DNA of 34,138 nucleotides from Fulvivirga imtechensis AK7. GTDB lineage: Bacteria > Bacteroidota > Bacteroidia > Cytophagales > Cyclobacteriaceae. A program made the translations under genes and the position numbers. Shown piece by piece: positions 7,599 to 15,878 of this stretch. The stretch is from positions 1 through 34,138 of the forward strand of contig NZ_AMZN01000034.1 of assembly GCF_000331535.1 (NCBI RefSeq), read 5' to 3'. Under the pieces are notes generated by a model. The model did not search any database, was not told where the DNA came from, and saw only the letters and a list, made by a program, of their open reading frames with translations. Every line of letters starts with the position of its first letter. Within the stretch, counting starts at the first letter, position 1.

Positions 7599-7632
7599 AA
7601 AAAAGCCCCGGAAGTACAGTGACTCCCGGGGC
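7599..7632 (-). terminator. Intrinsic terminator of the BNR-protein gene
   Basis: On the minus strand GCCCCGG ... CCGGGGC (arms at 7626-7632 and 7605-7611) is followed directly by a run of six T. It lies about 25 nt past the stop codon of the minus-strand gene, as expected for a rho-independent terminator. Confidence 0.8.
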
Positions 7633-7656
7633 AGCTTTTGTCAGTAAATTCTAAGA

Positions 7657-10600
7657 TCAGATCTTCAAAAAGTCTTCAAAAGACTTTAGCTCAACAGGCT
7701 TAAGATTGTTCTTTTGAATGTAAGTATTCATTTTGCTTACTTCTTTCTCTTTGATCTTGTTGAAATCAGCTTTGGCTTTGTTAAATCGCTCTTCCAGCAA
7801 CTGCAGGTTTTGCATTTCAGAAGCTGACGGCTTTTCATAGCCGGAGGCTATTTTGCTATACAGGTCCGACAGTTTTTCACGTAGTTGTGGCTCAGCAGAG
7901 CCCACATAGTTATCCCCTTTGGTGATCACCATTGTATCCTTCAGGTCGTTCAGTGATTTCGCTACCGCTTCAGCAGTCTTTTTGGCTTTAGCATCTTCCT
8001 TCATCAGGCTTTCAGCTCTGGCTATATACTCATCCATTTCGTATACCACATAAGCCAATTCCTCGTTCATGTTGTACAGTTTCATTGTAATGTTATGCTT
8101 CTCCTCCCGTTCGGCCGCTGTTAGCAATGAACTAGGGTCATACTCCAGAACAAGATCAGTTTCATAGGTGTCCTTTCCTTTGGTAAGCACTACCTTGTAT
8201 GTGCCAGCCGGGACACGTGGTGATGTAAAACCACCAAAGCTGAACGTTTTGCCTTTCGCTACTTTAGGCTGCCTGATCATATAGTTCCAGGTTACCACAT
8301 TTATACCTTTGGATTTTCCCGGGGTTAGTTCCATTACAGTATTTCCTCCGTTGTCCTTTATCTCCATATTCATTTTACCAAATGTATGCCGCTTCTTCAG
8401 GTAGTATACTATTCTGGCTGCTTTAGAGGGATTCGGGCCTACAAACTGCGTCTCAGTACTTCCACCACCAAAGCCACTTTCTTCTACCATTATCGTAGGT
8501 TTTGAAGCAAAAAAATGAACATCCTTTTGTAATACATCCTGACTTAGCTCTCTCAAAGGAGATATGTCGTCAATGATGATAATGCCTCGTCCATGTGTAC
8601 CCATGATCAAATCATTGGTCTTTTTATGAAGCTCAATGTAGTGGACAGCCACAGCAGGCATATTGTTGGTAAATTTATTCCAATGCTTACCACCATCTAC
8701 TGTAATGTAGAGGCCAAATTCAGTGCCTAAAAATAACAGATCTTCATTTACATAATCTTCCTGAATGTTGCGGGCAAAACCGTATATCTCATCGGTTACA
8801 ATGGATTTCCATGTTTTGCCAAAATCAGAGGTTTTATAGACATAGGCGTTCATATCGTTTTTGGTATGGCCTTCGAATACTGCGTATGCCGTTCCTATAT
8901 TGAAATTGCTGGCTTCAATGTGATAGCACCATGTATTTTTAGGCAGGCCTTGTATGTTCGCTACAGTGTTCGTCCAGGTTTTACCCCCATCCCGAGTTAC
9001 CTGCACATTTCCATCGTCTGTTCCTACCCAGATCACTTTCTCATCAATTGGGGATTCCGCAATAGTAAAGATGGTGGTGTGGTTTTCAGCGCCTGAATTA
9101 TCTTTTGACAAGCCCCCGGAGCTCTCCTGGTTTTGCTTTGCCGGATCATTGGTAGTCAGGTCAGGTGATATTTTTACCCAGGTATTGCCCATATCTTCCG
9201 ATTTATGAAGGAACTGGCTACCCATATAAAACCGGTCGGGCTGATGAACACTAACTGCCATTGGAGCATTCCAGTTGAAACGTAGTTTTGGATCGCCTTT
9301 AACCGGTAGTGGCTGTATCGTTTTTACCTTATCTCTCTCCACGTCATATCTCCAAACATTTTCAGCTCCCTGCATTTCGGAGTATATAATGTTCTTAGTA
9401 GGATGCTTTAGCACCCTGAAGCCGTCACCAAAACCAATGCTATTCCAGTCACGGGCTTCTACACCGCCGGGAGAAGAGGAGGGGCCATACCAGGAACCAT
9501 TGTCCTGCAGTCCACCATAAATATTATAAGGCTCTGCATCGTCAACGCTTATATGGTAGTACTGTGAAAGTGGCAGATTGGGTACGATCTCCATTGTAGT
9601 GCCACCATTCCAGGAGCGGTATACCCCACCATCAGTGCCTACATACATCCTGTCAGAATCGTTGATATCGAATAGGATATCGTGTATATCAGCATGCATG
9701 GGTCCAAGGTTCTTAAAGGTTTTACCTCCATCACGGCTGATAGAGCCAAAGAGTCCGCCCTTCACCACTACATCAGGATTTTTAGGATCTACTACAATTC
9801 GCGAAAAGTAGAAAGGTCGTACAACCAATCCGAAATCGTTATTCAGATGCTTCCAATTTGCGCCACCATCATCAGAACGGTATAATCCATTGTCCTTATC
9901 CTTTTCTGTTTCCAATACAGCATACAATATTTGAGGATTTGAGGGCGCTATGGCGATGGCTATTCTGCCTAATTTCCCGGAAGGAAAACCATTGTGTATC
10001 TTGTTCCATGTTTTACCTCCGTCAGTAGATTTGTATAGAGCGCTCTTGTTGCCTCCTGAGCTGAATGACCAGGCAGTTCTTCTAAACTCCCACATCGATG
10101 CATATAGGGTACTGGGGTCTTTTGGGTCCATCATCAGGTCGCCACAACCTGTGGATGGGCCGACATATAATATCTTATTCCAGGTTTTCCCCCCATCGGA
10201 TGATTTGTAGACGCCCCGTTCTTCACTGTCACCCCAAAGGGCGCCCAGCACGCCAACATACATATCACTGCTGTTGGGACTGATCTCAATACTACTTATG
10301 CGTTCGGATTTGTCAAAGCCTACTTTCTCCCACGTTTTACCACCGTCATTGGTTTTGTATAGGCCATCACCAATAGAAACACTATTGCGTGTCCAGGTTT
10401 CTCCGGTACCCACCCATATGGTATTATCGGGGTCTTTTGGGTCTATTGCTACGGTGCCGATAGACTGCGCGTGCTCGTCAAATATAGGTTTAAAAGTAGC
10501 GCCACCGTCAAATGACTTCCATACACCACCCCCGGCAGCTCCGACATAAATAATGCGATTATTGGTCGGGTGTCCTTCCAGGTCATTTATCCGGCCACTC

Positions 10601-10737
10601 ATCAATGCGGGGCCGATTTGCCGGGCTTGCAGGTCTCCGAACAGCTCCTTGCCCGACAATACTATTTCCTCCTGAGCTTGTCCATGGGAGGTAAGTATTG
10701 TACAGAGGCACGCCATTACATAAATGAGATTCTTCAT
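7657..10737 (-). CDS. Secreted BNR/VPS10-like beta-propeller protein (annotated in relatives as glycosyl hydrolase)
   Basis: The 1026-residue protein has a signal peptide (hydrophobic residues about 4-18, cleavage near SHGQAQ). Residues about 40-720 form a beta-propeller with at least nine Asp-box/BNR motifs of the form SxDGGKTW (near residues 75, 130, 180, 238, 290, 335, 583, 637 and 677), as in sortilin/VPS10 and sialidase-like propellers. The C-terminal 300 residues contain an Ig-like segment ending VPAGTYKVVLTKGKD, then a helical, Lys/Glu-rich tail. Relatives in Bacteroidota are called glycosyl hydrolases or WD40/YVTN proteins, but no catalytic residues of a defined hydrolase can be pointed to. 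It probably acts in the periplasm or at the cell surface. A LolA-like gene lies 112 nt upstream on the same strand. Confidence 0.82.
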   Translation of the reverse strand: MKNLIYVMACLCTILTSHGQAQEEIVLSGKELFGDLQARQIGPALMSGRINDLEGHPTNNRIIYVGAAGGGVWKSFDGGATFKPIFDEHAQSIGTVAIDPKDPDNTIWVGTGETWTRNSVSIGDGLYKTNDGGKTWEKVGFDKSERISSIEISPNSSDMYVGVLGALWGDSEERGVYKSSDGGKTWNKILYVGPSTGCGDLMMDPKDPSTLYASMWEFRRTAWSFSSGGNKSALYKSTDGGKTWNKIHNGFPSGKLGRIAIAIAPSNPQILYAVLETEKDKDNGLYRSDDGGANWKHLNNDFGLVVRPFYFSRIVVDPKNPDVVVKGGLFGSISRDGGKTFKNLGPMHADIHDILFDINDSDRMYVGTDGGVYRSWNGGTTMEIVPNLPLSQYYHISVDDAEPYNIYGGLQDNGSWYGPSSSPGGVEARDWNSIGFGDGFRVLKHPTKNIIYSEMQGAENVWRYDVERDKVKTIQPLPVKGDPKLRFNWNAPMAVSVHQPDRFYMGSQFLHKSEDMGNTWVKISPDLTTNDPAKQNQESSGGLSKDNSGAENHTTIFTIAESPIDEKVIWVGTDDGNVQVTRDGGKTWTNTVANIQGLPKNTWCYHIEASNFNIGTAYAVFEGHTKNDMNAYVYKTSDFGKTWKSIVTDEIYGFARNIQEDYVNEDLLFLGTEFGLYITVDGGKHWNKFTNNMPAVAVHYIELHKKTNDLIMGTHGRGIIIIDDISPLRELSQDVLQKDVHFFASKPTIMVEESGFGGGSTETQFVGPNPSKAARIVYYLKKRHTFGKMNMEIKDNGGNTVMELTPGKSKGINVVTWNYMIRQPKVAKGKTFSFGGFTSPRVPAGTYKVVLTKGKDTYETDLVLEYDPSSLLTAAEREEKHNITMKLYNMNEELAYVVYEMDEYIARAESLMKEDAKAKKTAEAVAKSLNDLKDTMVITKGDNYVGSAEPQLREKLSDLYSKIASGYEKPSASEMQNLQLLEERFNKAKADFNKIKEKEVSKMNTYIQKNNLKPVELKSFEDFLKI

Positions 10738-10804
10738 GCTAAAGTAAGTTTACAATTATAAAATGAGGTCTAGTTGATATCGGATATAGTCGATATGTGA
10801 AGGA

Positions 10805-10837
10805 ACTGCCTCAACGGATAGCTCCCATTGAGGCAGT
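10805..10837 (-). terminator. Stem-loop after the LolA-like gene
   Basis: ACTGCCTCAA (10805-10814) and TTGAGGCAGT (10828-10837) form a perfect 10-bp stem 12 nt past the minus-strand stop codon. The following minus-strand sequence is only moderately T-rich (TCCTTCACA), so this is a plausible but imperfect terminator. Confidence 0.5.
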
Positions 10838-10849
10838 ACATGATTTTAG

Positions 10850-11599
10850 TTACTCTCCTTCCGGGAAAGCAAAATCATTATCGCTTACGGTTGGGTTGAG
10901 CTCGATGGAATCTATTGTTATTGGCGAAGATCCGCCATCTTTTATACCCTGGGTCATTGAGAATGGGAAGTAAAAACCATCTACTTCCTGATAATCGCTG
11001 AACGTTACCTGTCCGATCACTCCTTTTTGAGGCCCTGACAATACCTCAGTTTCTTGAGCTATAGGTACAAAATTTTCGGTGTCAAAGTAATAAAAGGTTA
11101 TGTCGTCCAGCTTTTCACCGTCCACTGTCACCGGCTCTTTAGTTAATTTAATCTTGTAAGTTTCTGTACCCTCAATGGTTTCTTTGCCAACAAATTCCAC
11201 TTTATAACCCTTGTCTTTGTAGTTGTAAAGCGCTTCAGGAAAATCATTTTCATTGAGTTTTTGTCTTTCGGTTGATTCAGAGTCAGCTTTTTCTGCTTTC
11301 ATGGTCTGAAAGTTAGTATTCCAGAGGGTTTTACCGTCATATACACCTTGCATGATAGTATTGCCCTGAAAGGTAATTTTTGAATACTGCCTTCCATCGG
11401 CCATCTGTACAGCTTCAACCGGAATTTCCAGTCCTCCTTGTTTAACCTTAAAAGTCATTTTTACACCTTCAAGATTCCCCCAGTTATCATACCCACCGGT
11501 ATTTTCAAAGTAATTGTTGATGATCTCATCTGCATCTTGAGCATGAGCTGATGATACGGCAACAATTAGCATAAATGCGAATAATTTAACACGCTTCAT
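10850..11599 (-). CDS. LolA-like outer-membrane lipoprotein-sorting family protein
   Basis: The 249-residue protein has a clear signal peptide (MKRVKLFAFMLIVAVSSAHA, cleaved before QDADE). The mature part begins with ADEIINNYFENTGGYDNW, a start typical of LolA/LolB-superfamily proteins annotated in Bacteroidota as outer membrane lipoprotein-sorting proteins, and continues as alternating strands (for example VKMTFKVKQGG, YSKITFQGN, YKIKLTKEP, ITFYYFDTENFVPI, DYQEVDGFYFPFSM). The pattern of an unclosed beta-barrel that binds lipid fits. It is probably periplasmic and may carry acyl chains, but a true lipoprotein-chaperone role is unproven since canonical lolA normally lies elsewhere. The gene precedes the BNR-protein gene on the same strand with a stem-loop between them. 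Confidence 0.75.
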   Translation of the reverse strand: MKRVKLFAFMLIVAVSSAHAQDADEIINNYFENTGGYDNWGNLEGVKMTFKVKQGGLEIPVEAVQMADGRQYSKITFQGNTIMQGVYDGKTLWNTNFQTMKAEKADSESTERQKLNENDFPEALYNYKDKGYKVEFVGKETIEGTETYKIKLTKEPVTVDGEKLDDITFYYFDTENFVPIAQETEVLSGPQKGVIGQVTFSDYQEVDGFYFPFSMTQGIKDGGSSPITIDSIELNPTVSDNDFAFPEGE

Positions 11600-11847
11600 A
11601 ATGAATTATTTAAGTTGATTAGTTAGACACTTTTTAACTTTATATTTCTATTAAAAAGTGATCCTAATTACGTGAAAAATTCAGATATCATCATTATACA
11701 AATGATAATAGTGCATACGGGCGGATAATTGGTTCTTAGGAGTGATGGGTTGAATGGAGAAATGAAATTTTGATCTAAATCTGCGGGTACAAACAGGATG
11801 AAGTATCGCGATTGAGCTTATTGGTTTGTGACGGTGGTTATTGGCCT

Positions 11848-12696
11848 CTAAAACCCATAGGCCCCATACTCCGCAGTAAACTCTTCTTTTTTGATGTCGG
11901 GATCTATGTTTATTTCAGAGTATTCATAATGCTCATAAAGCCCCTTATTGTCATAAACCTTCATTACCACGGGCACCATCAGCTTCTGGTCGATGAACAG
12001 GATCATTCTTGGTGAGTAGTCGTTAGGAATAGTTATGTTTTGGCCTTCGGAAATGTCGTCATAATCATCTATGTCTTCATTTATTTCCAAAAGCATGTAG
12101 CCACTGAGTTTATACTTCGCGGCTATTGAAGTAATCGATTCTCCACGCCTGACTGTATAGGTATCGTATTTAAAGTGAGGATTGTTAAACTCTACTATCC
12201 AGCATTCACGGCCTTGCCAGTCTGCCGTTTTAAGCGTGGTCAACTCATTGATCTGATGTTCATATTTTTTGAACAGGTGCTCCAGGATTGACACAACATG
12301 ATCATATCCGGCATTGTGAATAGTATGGTGCTGCTTCTTCCTCATCCTGTCACCGGTAGGATCAAGTTTTAGGTTAAACCATGGAAAACCATTAGGATTG
12401 ATCAACGCGGCTTTATCTCCCTCTGCATACAATACCTCCAGCCCATTATTAGGATATTCCTGACGTGTGTAGACTTTGAAAGGGTTGCGTTGCAGCTTTA
12501 CCGATGCTATCTGTGTGGTCATTTCTCCCTCTATACGCTCCATTTTTTTCATTTTGTAAGTGAGCGTCTTGATTTTTTTGGTGGAATCAAACATCTGTCT
12601 GGTAATTTCAGCGCCCGACTGCGCCATAATCAGGTTTACAGAAATACCTGAGACAATGCAGGTGAAAAGAAAGCAAAAGTTAAAAAATGTTATCAC
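11848..12696 (-). CDS. DUF1571-type exported protein with an inserted LysM domain
   Basis: The 282-residue protein begins at GTG (12696) with a signal-like hydrophobic stretch ending LIMAQ. The body resembles DUF1571/LolA-like exported proteins: a strand-rich N-terminal part with VKLQRNPFKVYTRQ and LINPNGFPWFNLKLDP (residues 67-112), then a helix (132-145), then GRECWIVEF (162-170). A LysM module (YTVRRGESITSIAAKYKL ... GQNITIPN, residues 180-225) follows, after which the strand pattern resumes (MILFIDQKLMVPVVMKVYDN, 231-250) to the end. The LysM is therefore inside the fold rather than at an end. LysM binds peptidoglycan GlcNAc, so the protein is probably held at the cell wall. Catalytic function is unknown. 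Confidence 0.72.
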   Translation of the reverse strand: MITFFNFCFLFTCIVSGISVNLIMAQSGAEITRQMFDSTKKIKTLTYKMKKMERIEGEMTTQIASVKLQRNPFKVYTRQEYPNNGLEVLYAEGDKAALINPNGFPWFNLKLDPTGDRMRKKQHHTIHNAGYDHVVSILEHLFKKYEHQINELTTLKTADWQGRECWIVEFNNPHFKYDTYTVRRGESITSIAAKYKLSGYMLLEINEDIDDYDDISEGQNITIPNDYSPRMILFIDQKLMVPVVMKVYDNKGLYEHYEYSEINIDPDIKKEEFTAEYGAYGF

Positions 12697-12851
12697 ATTA
12701 AAAAGTTAAAGAGGCCAATCCACAATTTGATTTAAAAAAATCAAAATTTCAAATGGCAGGTGTGATTATTTAAATATTAATCTTGTTTAAAAAGTTCAGG
12801 TAACCGAGCCAATAATCCAAATTATTAATGGCTAAATGGTTCCGGATGTTT

Positions 12852-12859
12852 TAAGTTTG
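12852..12859 (+). promoter_or_regulatory. Possible -7 box (TAAGTTTG)
   Basis: TAAGTTTG matches the Bacteroidota -7 consensus TAnnTTTG and lies about 53 nt before the small Cys-rich gene at 12913. No convincing -33 TTG is present, so this is tentative. Confidence 0.35.
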
Positions 12860-12912
12860 CCAACTTATATGTTATAAAAGTTATTATAAGCTATAAAAAT
12901 ACGCTGAACGCT

Positions 12913-13167
12913 ATGGACTGCACTACGCGCAAGACATGTTATAACACCAAAGAACAAGCGGAGGATGCTTTGCTCCGTGCCAGAGCGCAATACCCTTCAT
13001 CATCAGGCGCCGGGCCTGTTGCAGTGTATCATTGCGCATATTGTAGTTGCTATCACCTCACCTCTAAGGGAGAAGTAAGTGACTTGCTCCGGTCCAAAAA
13101 TACACGTCAGAAGATAGACCTCCAACGCGAAGCCAACTACTGGGAAAGCAAGATGAAGGGAAGGTAG
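12913..13167 (+). CDS. Small Cys/His-rich protein, possible zinc ribbon
   Basis: This 84-residue protein is not assigned to a characterised family. It contains C3, C9 and a tight cluster CAYCSCYHLTS (residues 41-51), which would suit a Zn ribbon with H48. A short helix (residues 13-26, KEQAEDALLRARAQ) lies between the two Cys regions and a basic, amphipathic helix (KNTRQKIDLQREANYWESKMKGR in part) closes the protein. The pattern CxxC followed by HLTS recalls small phage and chromosomal proteins of unknown role. The start ATG is close to a possible promoter and the reading frame has normal codon use for the window. Confidence 0.65.
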   Translation: MDCTTRKTCYNTKEQAEDALLRARAQYPSSSGAGPVAVYHCAYCSCYHLTSKGEVSDLLRSKNTRQKIDLQREANYWESKMKGR

Positions 13168-13482
13168 TTTCTGGTTAGCTGGTTGGGCCTTACTGGTTAG
13201 GACGCTGGTCAAGGTTTGAAATATAAGATGTGAGATGGAGGTATGTGCTGACTTAAATCTGCTGCCTGATTTTTTGTTATTATTTATTCCACAGAAAGAC
13301 CTGAGGTATTCTGCTTATTATTAAACGTTTTATAGCCATGAATTTTAGAAAGCGTAAAGCTTCAGCTACTGGGCACTGTTACGATAAGACCTCAGCATAG
13401 TGCATAATTAACCACACCGATTAAAAAAGAACAGCAGGTAAATTTCTGTTTTAAAAGGACTTATGGTGGTGGTAAGGCTGGC
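13168..13482. other. Gene-free 315-nt spacer with degenerate repeats
   Basis: The first 75 nt (13168-13242) contain CTGGTTA-type units (CTGGTTAGCTGGTTGGG, ACTGGTTAGGACGCTGGTC) followed by GAAATATAAGATGTGAGATGG-type units, similar in style to the islands near 6.5 and 7.5 kb. The remainder shows only very short open frames and no promoter match or stem-loop that stands out. Confidence 0.5.
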
Positions 13483-14487
13483 ATGAAATTGCTTCCATCA
13501 AAGCTAATTTACCAACTAAACAGAAAGCCTATGTTTTACCACATCAAAGATCTACAATTTAATGCGCGGGTTTCCAAAGCAGACCCAAGATTTGCCCGCT
13601 TGCTCCTGGAACAATTCGGGGGACCTAATGGAGAATTGAAGGCCGCCATGCAATATTTCGTTCAGGCCTTTGCCGCCAGGCAACCTTTCCCTAAAGAATA
13701 TGATCTGTTAATGGATATAGCCACCGAGGAATTTAGTCACCTGGAAATAGTGGGGGCCACAATACAAATGCTACTCAATGGTGTTAACGGTGAGCTTAAA
13801 GATGTTGCCGATAAGTCAGAGATCATGCAACTATTGGATGGAAAGGATGCCAAAGAAAATATGATCCACCAGTCGATGACCAATCCCCAATTTCTTAATA
13901 ATAGCGGAGGTAGTCCTACATTGACCGATAGTAACGGAAATCCATGGACTGCAGCCTATGTGACTGCCAACGGAGACCTAACTGTAGACCTCAGGTCAAA
14001 TATTGCTGCGGAATCACGGGCAAAGATCGTGTATGAATATCTTATGCAATTTACTGACGATGCCTACGTGAAGGAGACATTGCAGTTTCTAATGACCCGT
14101 GAAATTGCGCATTTCCAAATGTTTGAAGCTGCCCTGGAAAATATACAACCCAATTTTCCTCCGGGAATACAACAGGGTGATCCCAGGTACTCCAATAAGT
14201 ACTTTAATATGTCTAATGGATCCAGTGCGAAGGGACCATGGAACGAAGGTGTTTCTACAGGTTTGGGTGAAACCTGGGAGTATATCGATGATCCTGTAGA
14301 GCATGTATTGAAAACAAACGGACTACTGGATGAGCCGGTTAGTGGTACCCAAAGGACTATGGAAAGCGCCAAAGAGAAGACAGAGGACCTAAGTAAAGTG
14401 AGAACTCAGCACATAAAAGGAGCCGTGCCTAAGGGCGAAAACCAATGGAGCAGATATGAGAAAGGAAAGATCAAGCAGGAGGTTTAA
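13483..14487 (+). CDS. Manganese catalase
   Basis: The 334-residue protein is a non-haem dimanganese catalase that disproportionates hydrogen peroxide. The four-helix-bundle ligands are visible: E51 in GGPNGELKAAM, E83 and H86 in ATEEFSHLE, E177 in AAESRAK, and H210 (with E207) in TREIAHFQMFE. A C-terminal part (GPWNEG near residue 253 and the tail) wraps over the neighbouring subunit in known structures. The family normally starts at MFYxxxxLQF, which here is M17 (13531); the ATG at 13483 would add 16 residues and the true start may be the inner one. It is the first gene of a tight operon with a DsbA-like protein and a small membrane protein, which suggests an oxidative-stress unit. Confidence 0.9.
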   Translation: MKLLPSKLIYQLNRKPMFYHIKDLQFNARVSKADPRFARLLLEQFGGPNGELKAAMQYFVQAFAARQPFPKEYDLLMDIATEEFSHLEIVGATIQMLLNGVNGELKDVADKSEIMQLLDGKDAKENMIHQSMTNPQFLNNSGGSPTLTDSNGNPWTAAYVTANGDLTVDLRSNIAAESRAKIVYEYLMQFTDDAYVKETLQFLMTREIAHFQMFEAALENIQPNFPPGIQQGDPRYSNKYFNMSNGSSAKGPWNEGVSTGLGETWEYIDDPVEHVLKTNGLLDEPVSGTQRTMESAKEKTEDLSKVRTQHIKGAVPKGENQWSRYEKGKIKQEV

Positions 14488-14488
14488 T

Positions 14489-15292
14489 ATGAATAATAAA
14501 AAAGGGAGGGTGGAAATAGAATATTTCACAGATCCGCTCTGCTGTTGGAGTTGGGCCTTTGAGCCTCAGTGGCGAAGGTTGAGGTATGAATATAAAGATC
14601 AGGTGCGCTGGAAGTACAGAATGACTGGGTTGTTATCTGATTGGAAGGCATACAACGATCCAATGAACTCTGTGACACGACCGACTCAAATGGGGCCGGT
14701 GTGGAAAGAGGCTCAGCATATATCCGGAATGCCTGTAAATGATAAGGTGTGGGTGGAGAATCCTCCCAGATCATCATATCCGGCATGTTTGGCAGTAAAA
14801 ACCGCTGAGCTGCAAGGGGCAAAGGCAGGAGAGCATTATTTGAGAAGAGTACGTGAAGCTGTTATGACGGAGTTGAGGGATGTGGCGCGAGGCGATGTGC
14901 TTCAGCAGATCGCACACGAAGTAGCAGAGGAGTGGCCGGGGTTGTTGGATGATGAACAGTTTGAGCATGATTTTTCCTCAAGAGCGGCGCTATCTGATTT
15001 TAAAAAGGACCTGAAAAGGGTAAAGCAAATCGGAATTAACCGTTACCCCACATTAACACTCAAGGTGAAGGGACGAAAAGGTGTCATGATCACCGGGTAC
15101 AGACCGTATAGTGTGCTGTTGCAAGCGCTGCAAAGTGTTTGTCCTGGTATCCAGAGATCGAGAAAGATTGAAAATATTGACGACTACTGGAAATATTGGG
15201 GAACCCTGACTGACAGAGAGCTGAGCGAAGCCGAATTGACATTCGGCTCAAATGAGGCTGAGAACATGGCTGAAAAATATGGAGTAAAATGA
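14489..15292 (+). CDS. DsbA/FrnE-family thioredoxin-like protein with CCWS active site
   Basis: The 267-residue protein begins at an ATG one base after the catalase stop, preceded by a strong AGGAGG site (14477-14482). EIEYFTDPLCCWSWAFEP (9-26) is the thioredoxin-fold entry of DsbA/FrnE oxidoreductases. The usual CxxC reads C18-C-W-S21: the second redox Cys is replaced by Ser while an extra Cys sits at position 19. The all-alpha insertion and the cis-Pro loop (INRYPTLTL, about 181-189) are kept. With one resolving Cys lost, it may act as a monothiol-type reductase, a glutathione-dependent enzyme, or a C18-C19 vicinal pair. No signal peptide is seen, so it is cytoplasmic. Its coupling to manganese catalase points to peroxide or thiol stress. 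Confidence 0.82.
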   Translation: MNNKKGRVEIEYFTDPLCCWSWAFEPQWRRLRYEYKDQVRWKYRMTGLLSDWKAYNDPMNSVTRPTQMGPVWKEAQHISGMPVNDKVWVENPPRSSYPACLAVKTAELQGAKAGEHYLRRVREAVMTELRDVARGDVLQQIAHEVAEEWPGLLDDEQFEHDFSSRAALSDFKKDLKRVKQIGINRYPTLTLKVKGRKGVMITGYRPYSVLLQALQSVCPGIQRSRKIENIDDYWKYWGTLTDRELSEAELTFGSNEAENMAEKYGVK

Positions 15293-15723
15293 GGTTGTTA
15301 AGAGTGATATTAGCCGGAGCAATAGGCACAACTGCTATGACAGCTTTTAGCTACGCCATTTCAGCAGCCAGAGGTAAACAGTTCAGAGAGCCTGAATTGT
15401 TAAACAAACTGACCAGGCGAATAGAAGAAAGGCTGGAGATCAGGAGGAGGCATAATGATGTGGAAGGATGGCTCATGCATTACTTAGTTGGCCTGCTTTT
15501 TTCTACGATCTATGATCAGTTGTGGCAAAAGAGCCGGATCAACACCTCATTTTTTAAAAGCTTAGCTATGGGGGGTGTTACGGGTGTCTTTGGTGTTTCA
15601 ATCTGGCACCTGACATTCAAAATGCACCCAAACCCGCCAAAGATTCATTTAAAGGAATTTTATGTGCAACTTCTGGTGGCACATGTCATCTTCGGAGTCT
15701 TTTCCTCGTGGGATATCGAATAA
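15289..15723 (+). CDS. Small integral membrane protein, unknown function
   Basis: The 144-residue protein has about four hydrophobic segments (approximate residues 5-23, 62-78, 90-108, 124-141) and a charged loop rich in Arg/Glu between the first two (LTRRIEERLEIRRRHNDVEG). The start ATG overlaps the stop of the DsbA-like gene (ATGA), so it is translationally coupled and belongs to the catalase operon. No family can be named with confidence. It could be an inner-membrane partner of the stress operon. Confidence 0.7.
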   Translation: MRLLRVILAGAIGTTAMTAFSYAISAARGKQFREPELLNKLTRRIEERLEIRRRHNDVEGWLMHYLVGLLFSTIYDQLWQKSRINTSFFKSLAMGGVTGVFGVSIWHLTFKMHPNPPKIHLKEFYVQLLVAHVIFGVFSSWDIE

Positions 15724-15843
15724 ATGTTGATCAAAAATCATTGTATACCGGATTAAATAATCTGAAGTCATTACCTGAAACAAATGTCCTCGTGAGACGA
15801 TAATATATTTTTCTCCTGACATAAGGTTGTCACAGGGCCTTGC

Positions 15844-15851
15844 TATGTTTG
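15844..15851 (+). promoter_or_regulatory. Possible -7 box (TATGTTTG)
   Basis: TATGTTTG fits TAnnTTTG and lies 28 nt before the HEAT-repeat gene at 15879. A TTGTC at 15827 could be the -33 element although the 14-nt spacing is short. Confidence 0.4.
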
Positions 15852-15878
15852 ATAAAAGTGTAAAATTGAGTAGCAAAC

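Noticed and set aside
13483-14487. Catalase as a ferritin- or bacterioferritin-like protein
   Set aside because: The spacing of E51, E83/H86, E177 and H210 and the MFYHIKDLQF start fit manganese catalase better than ferritin-like families.
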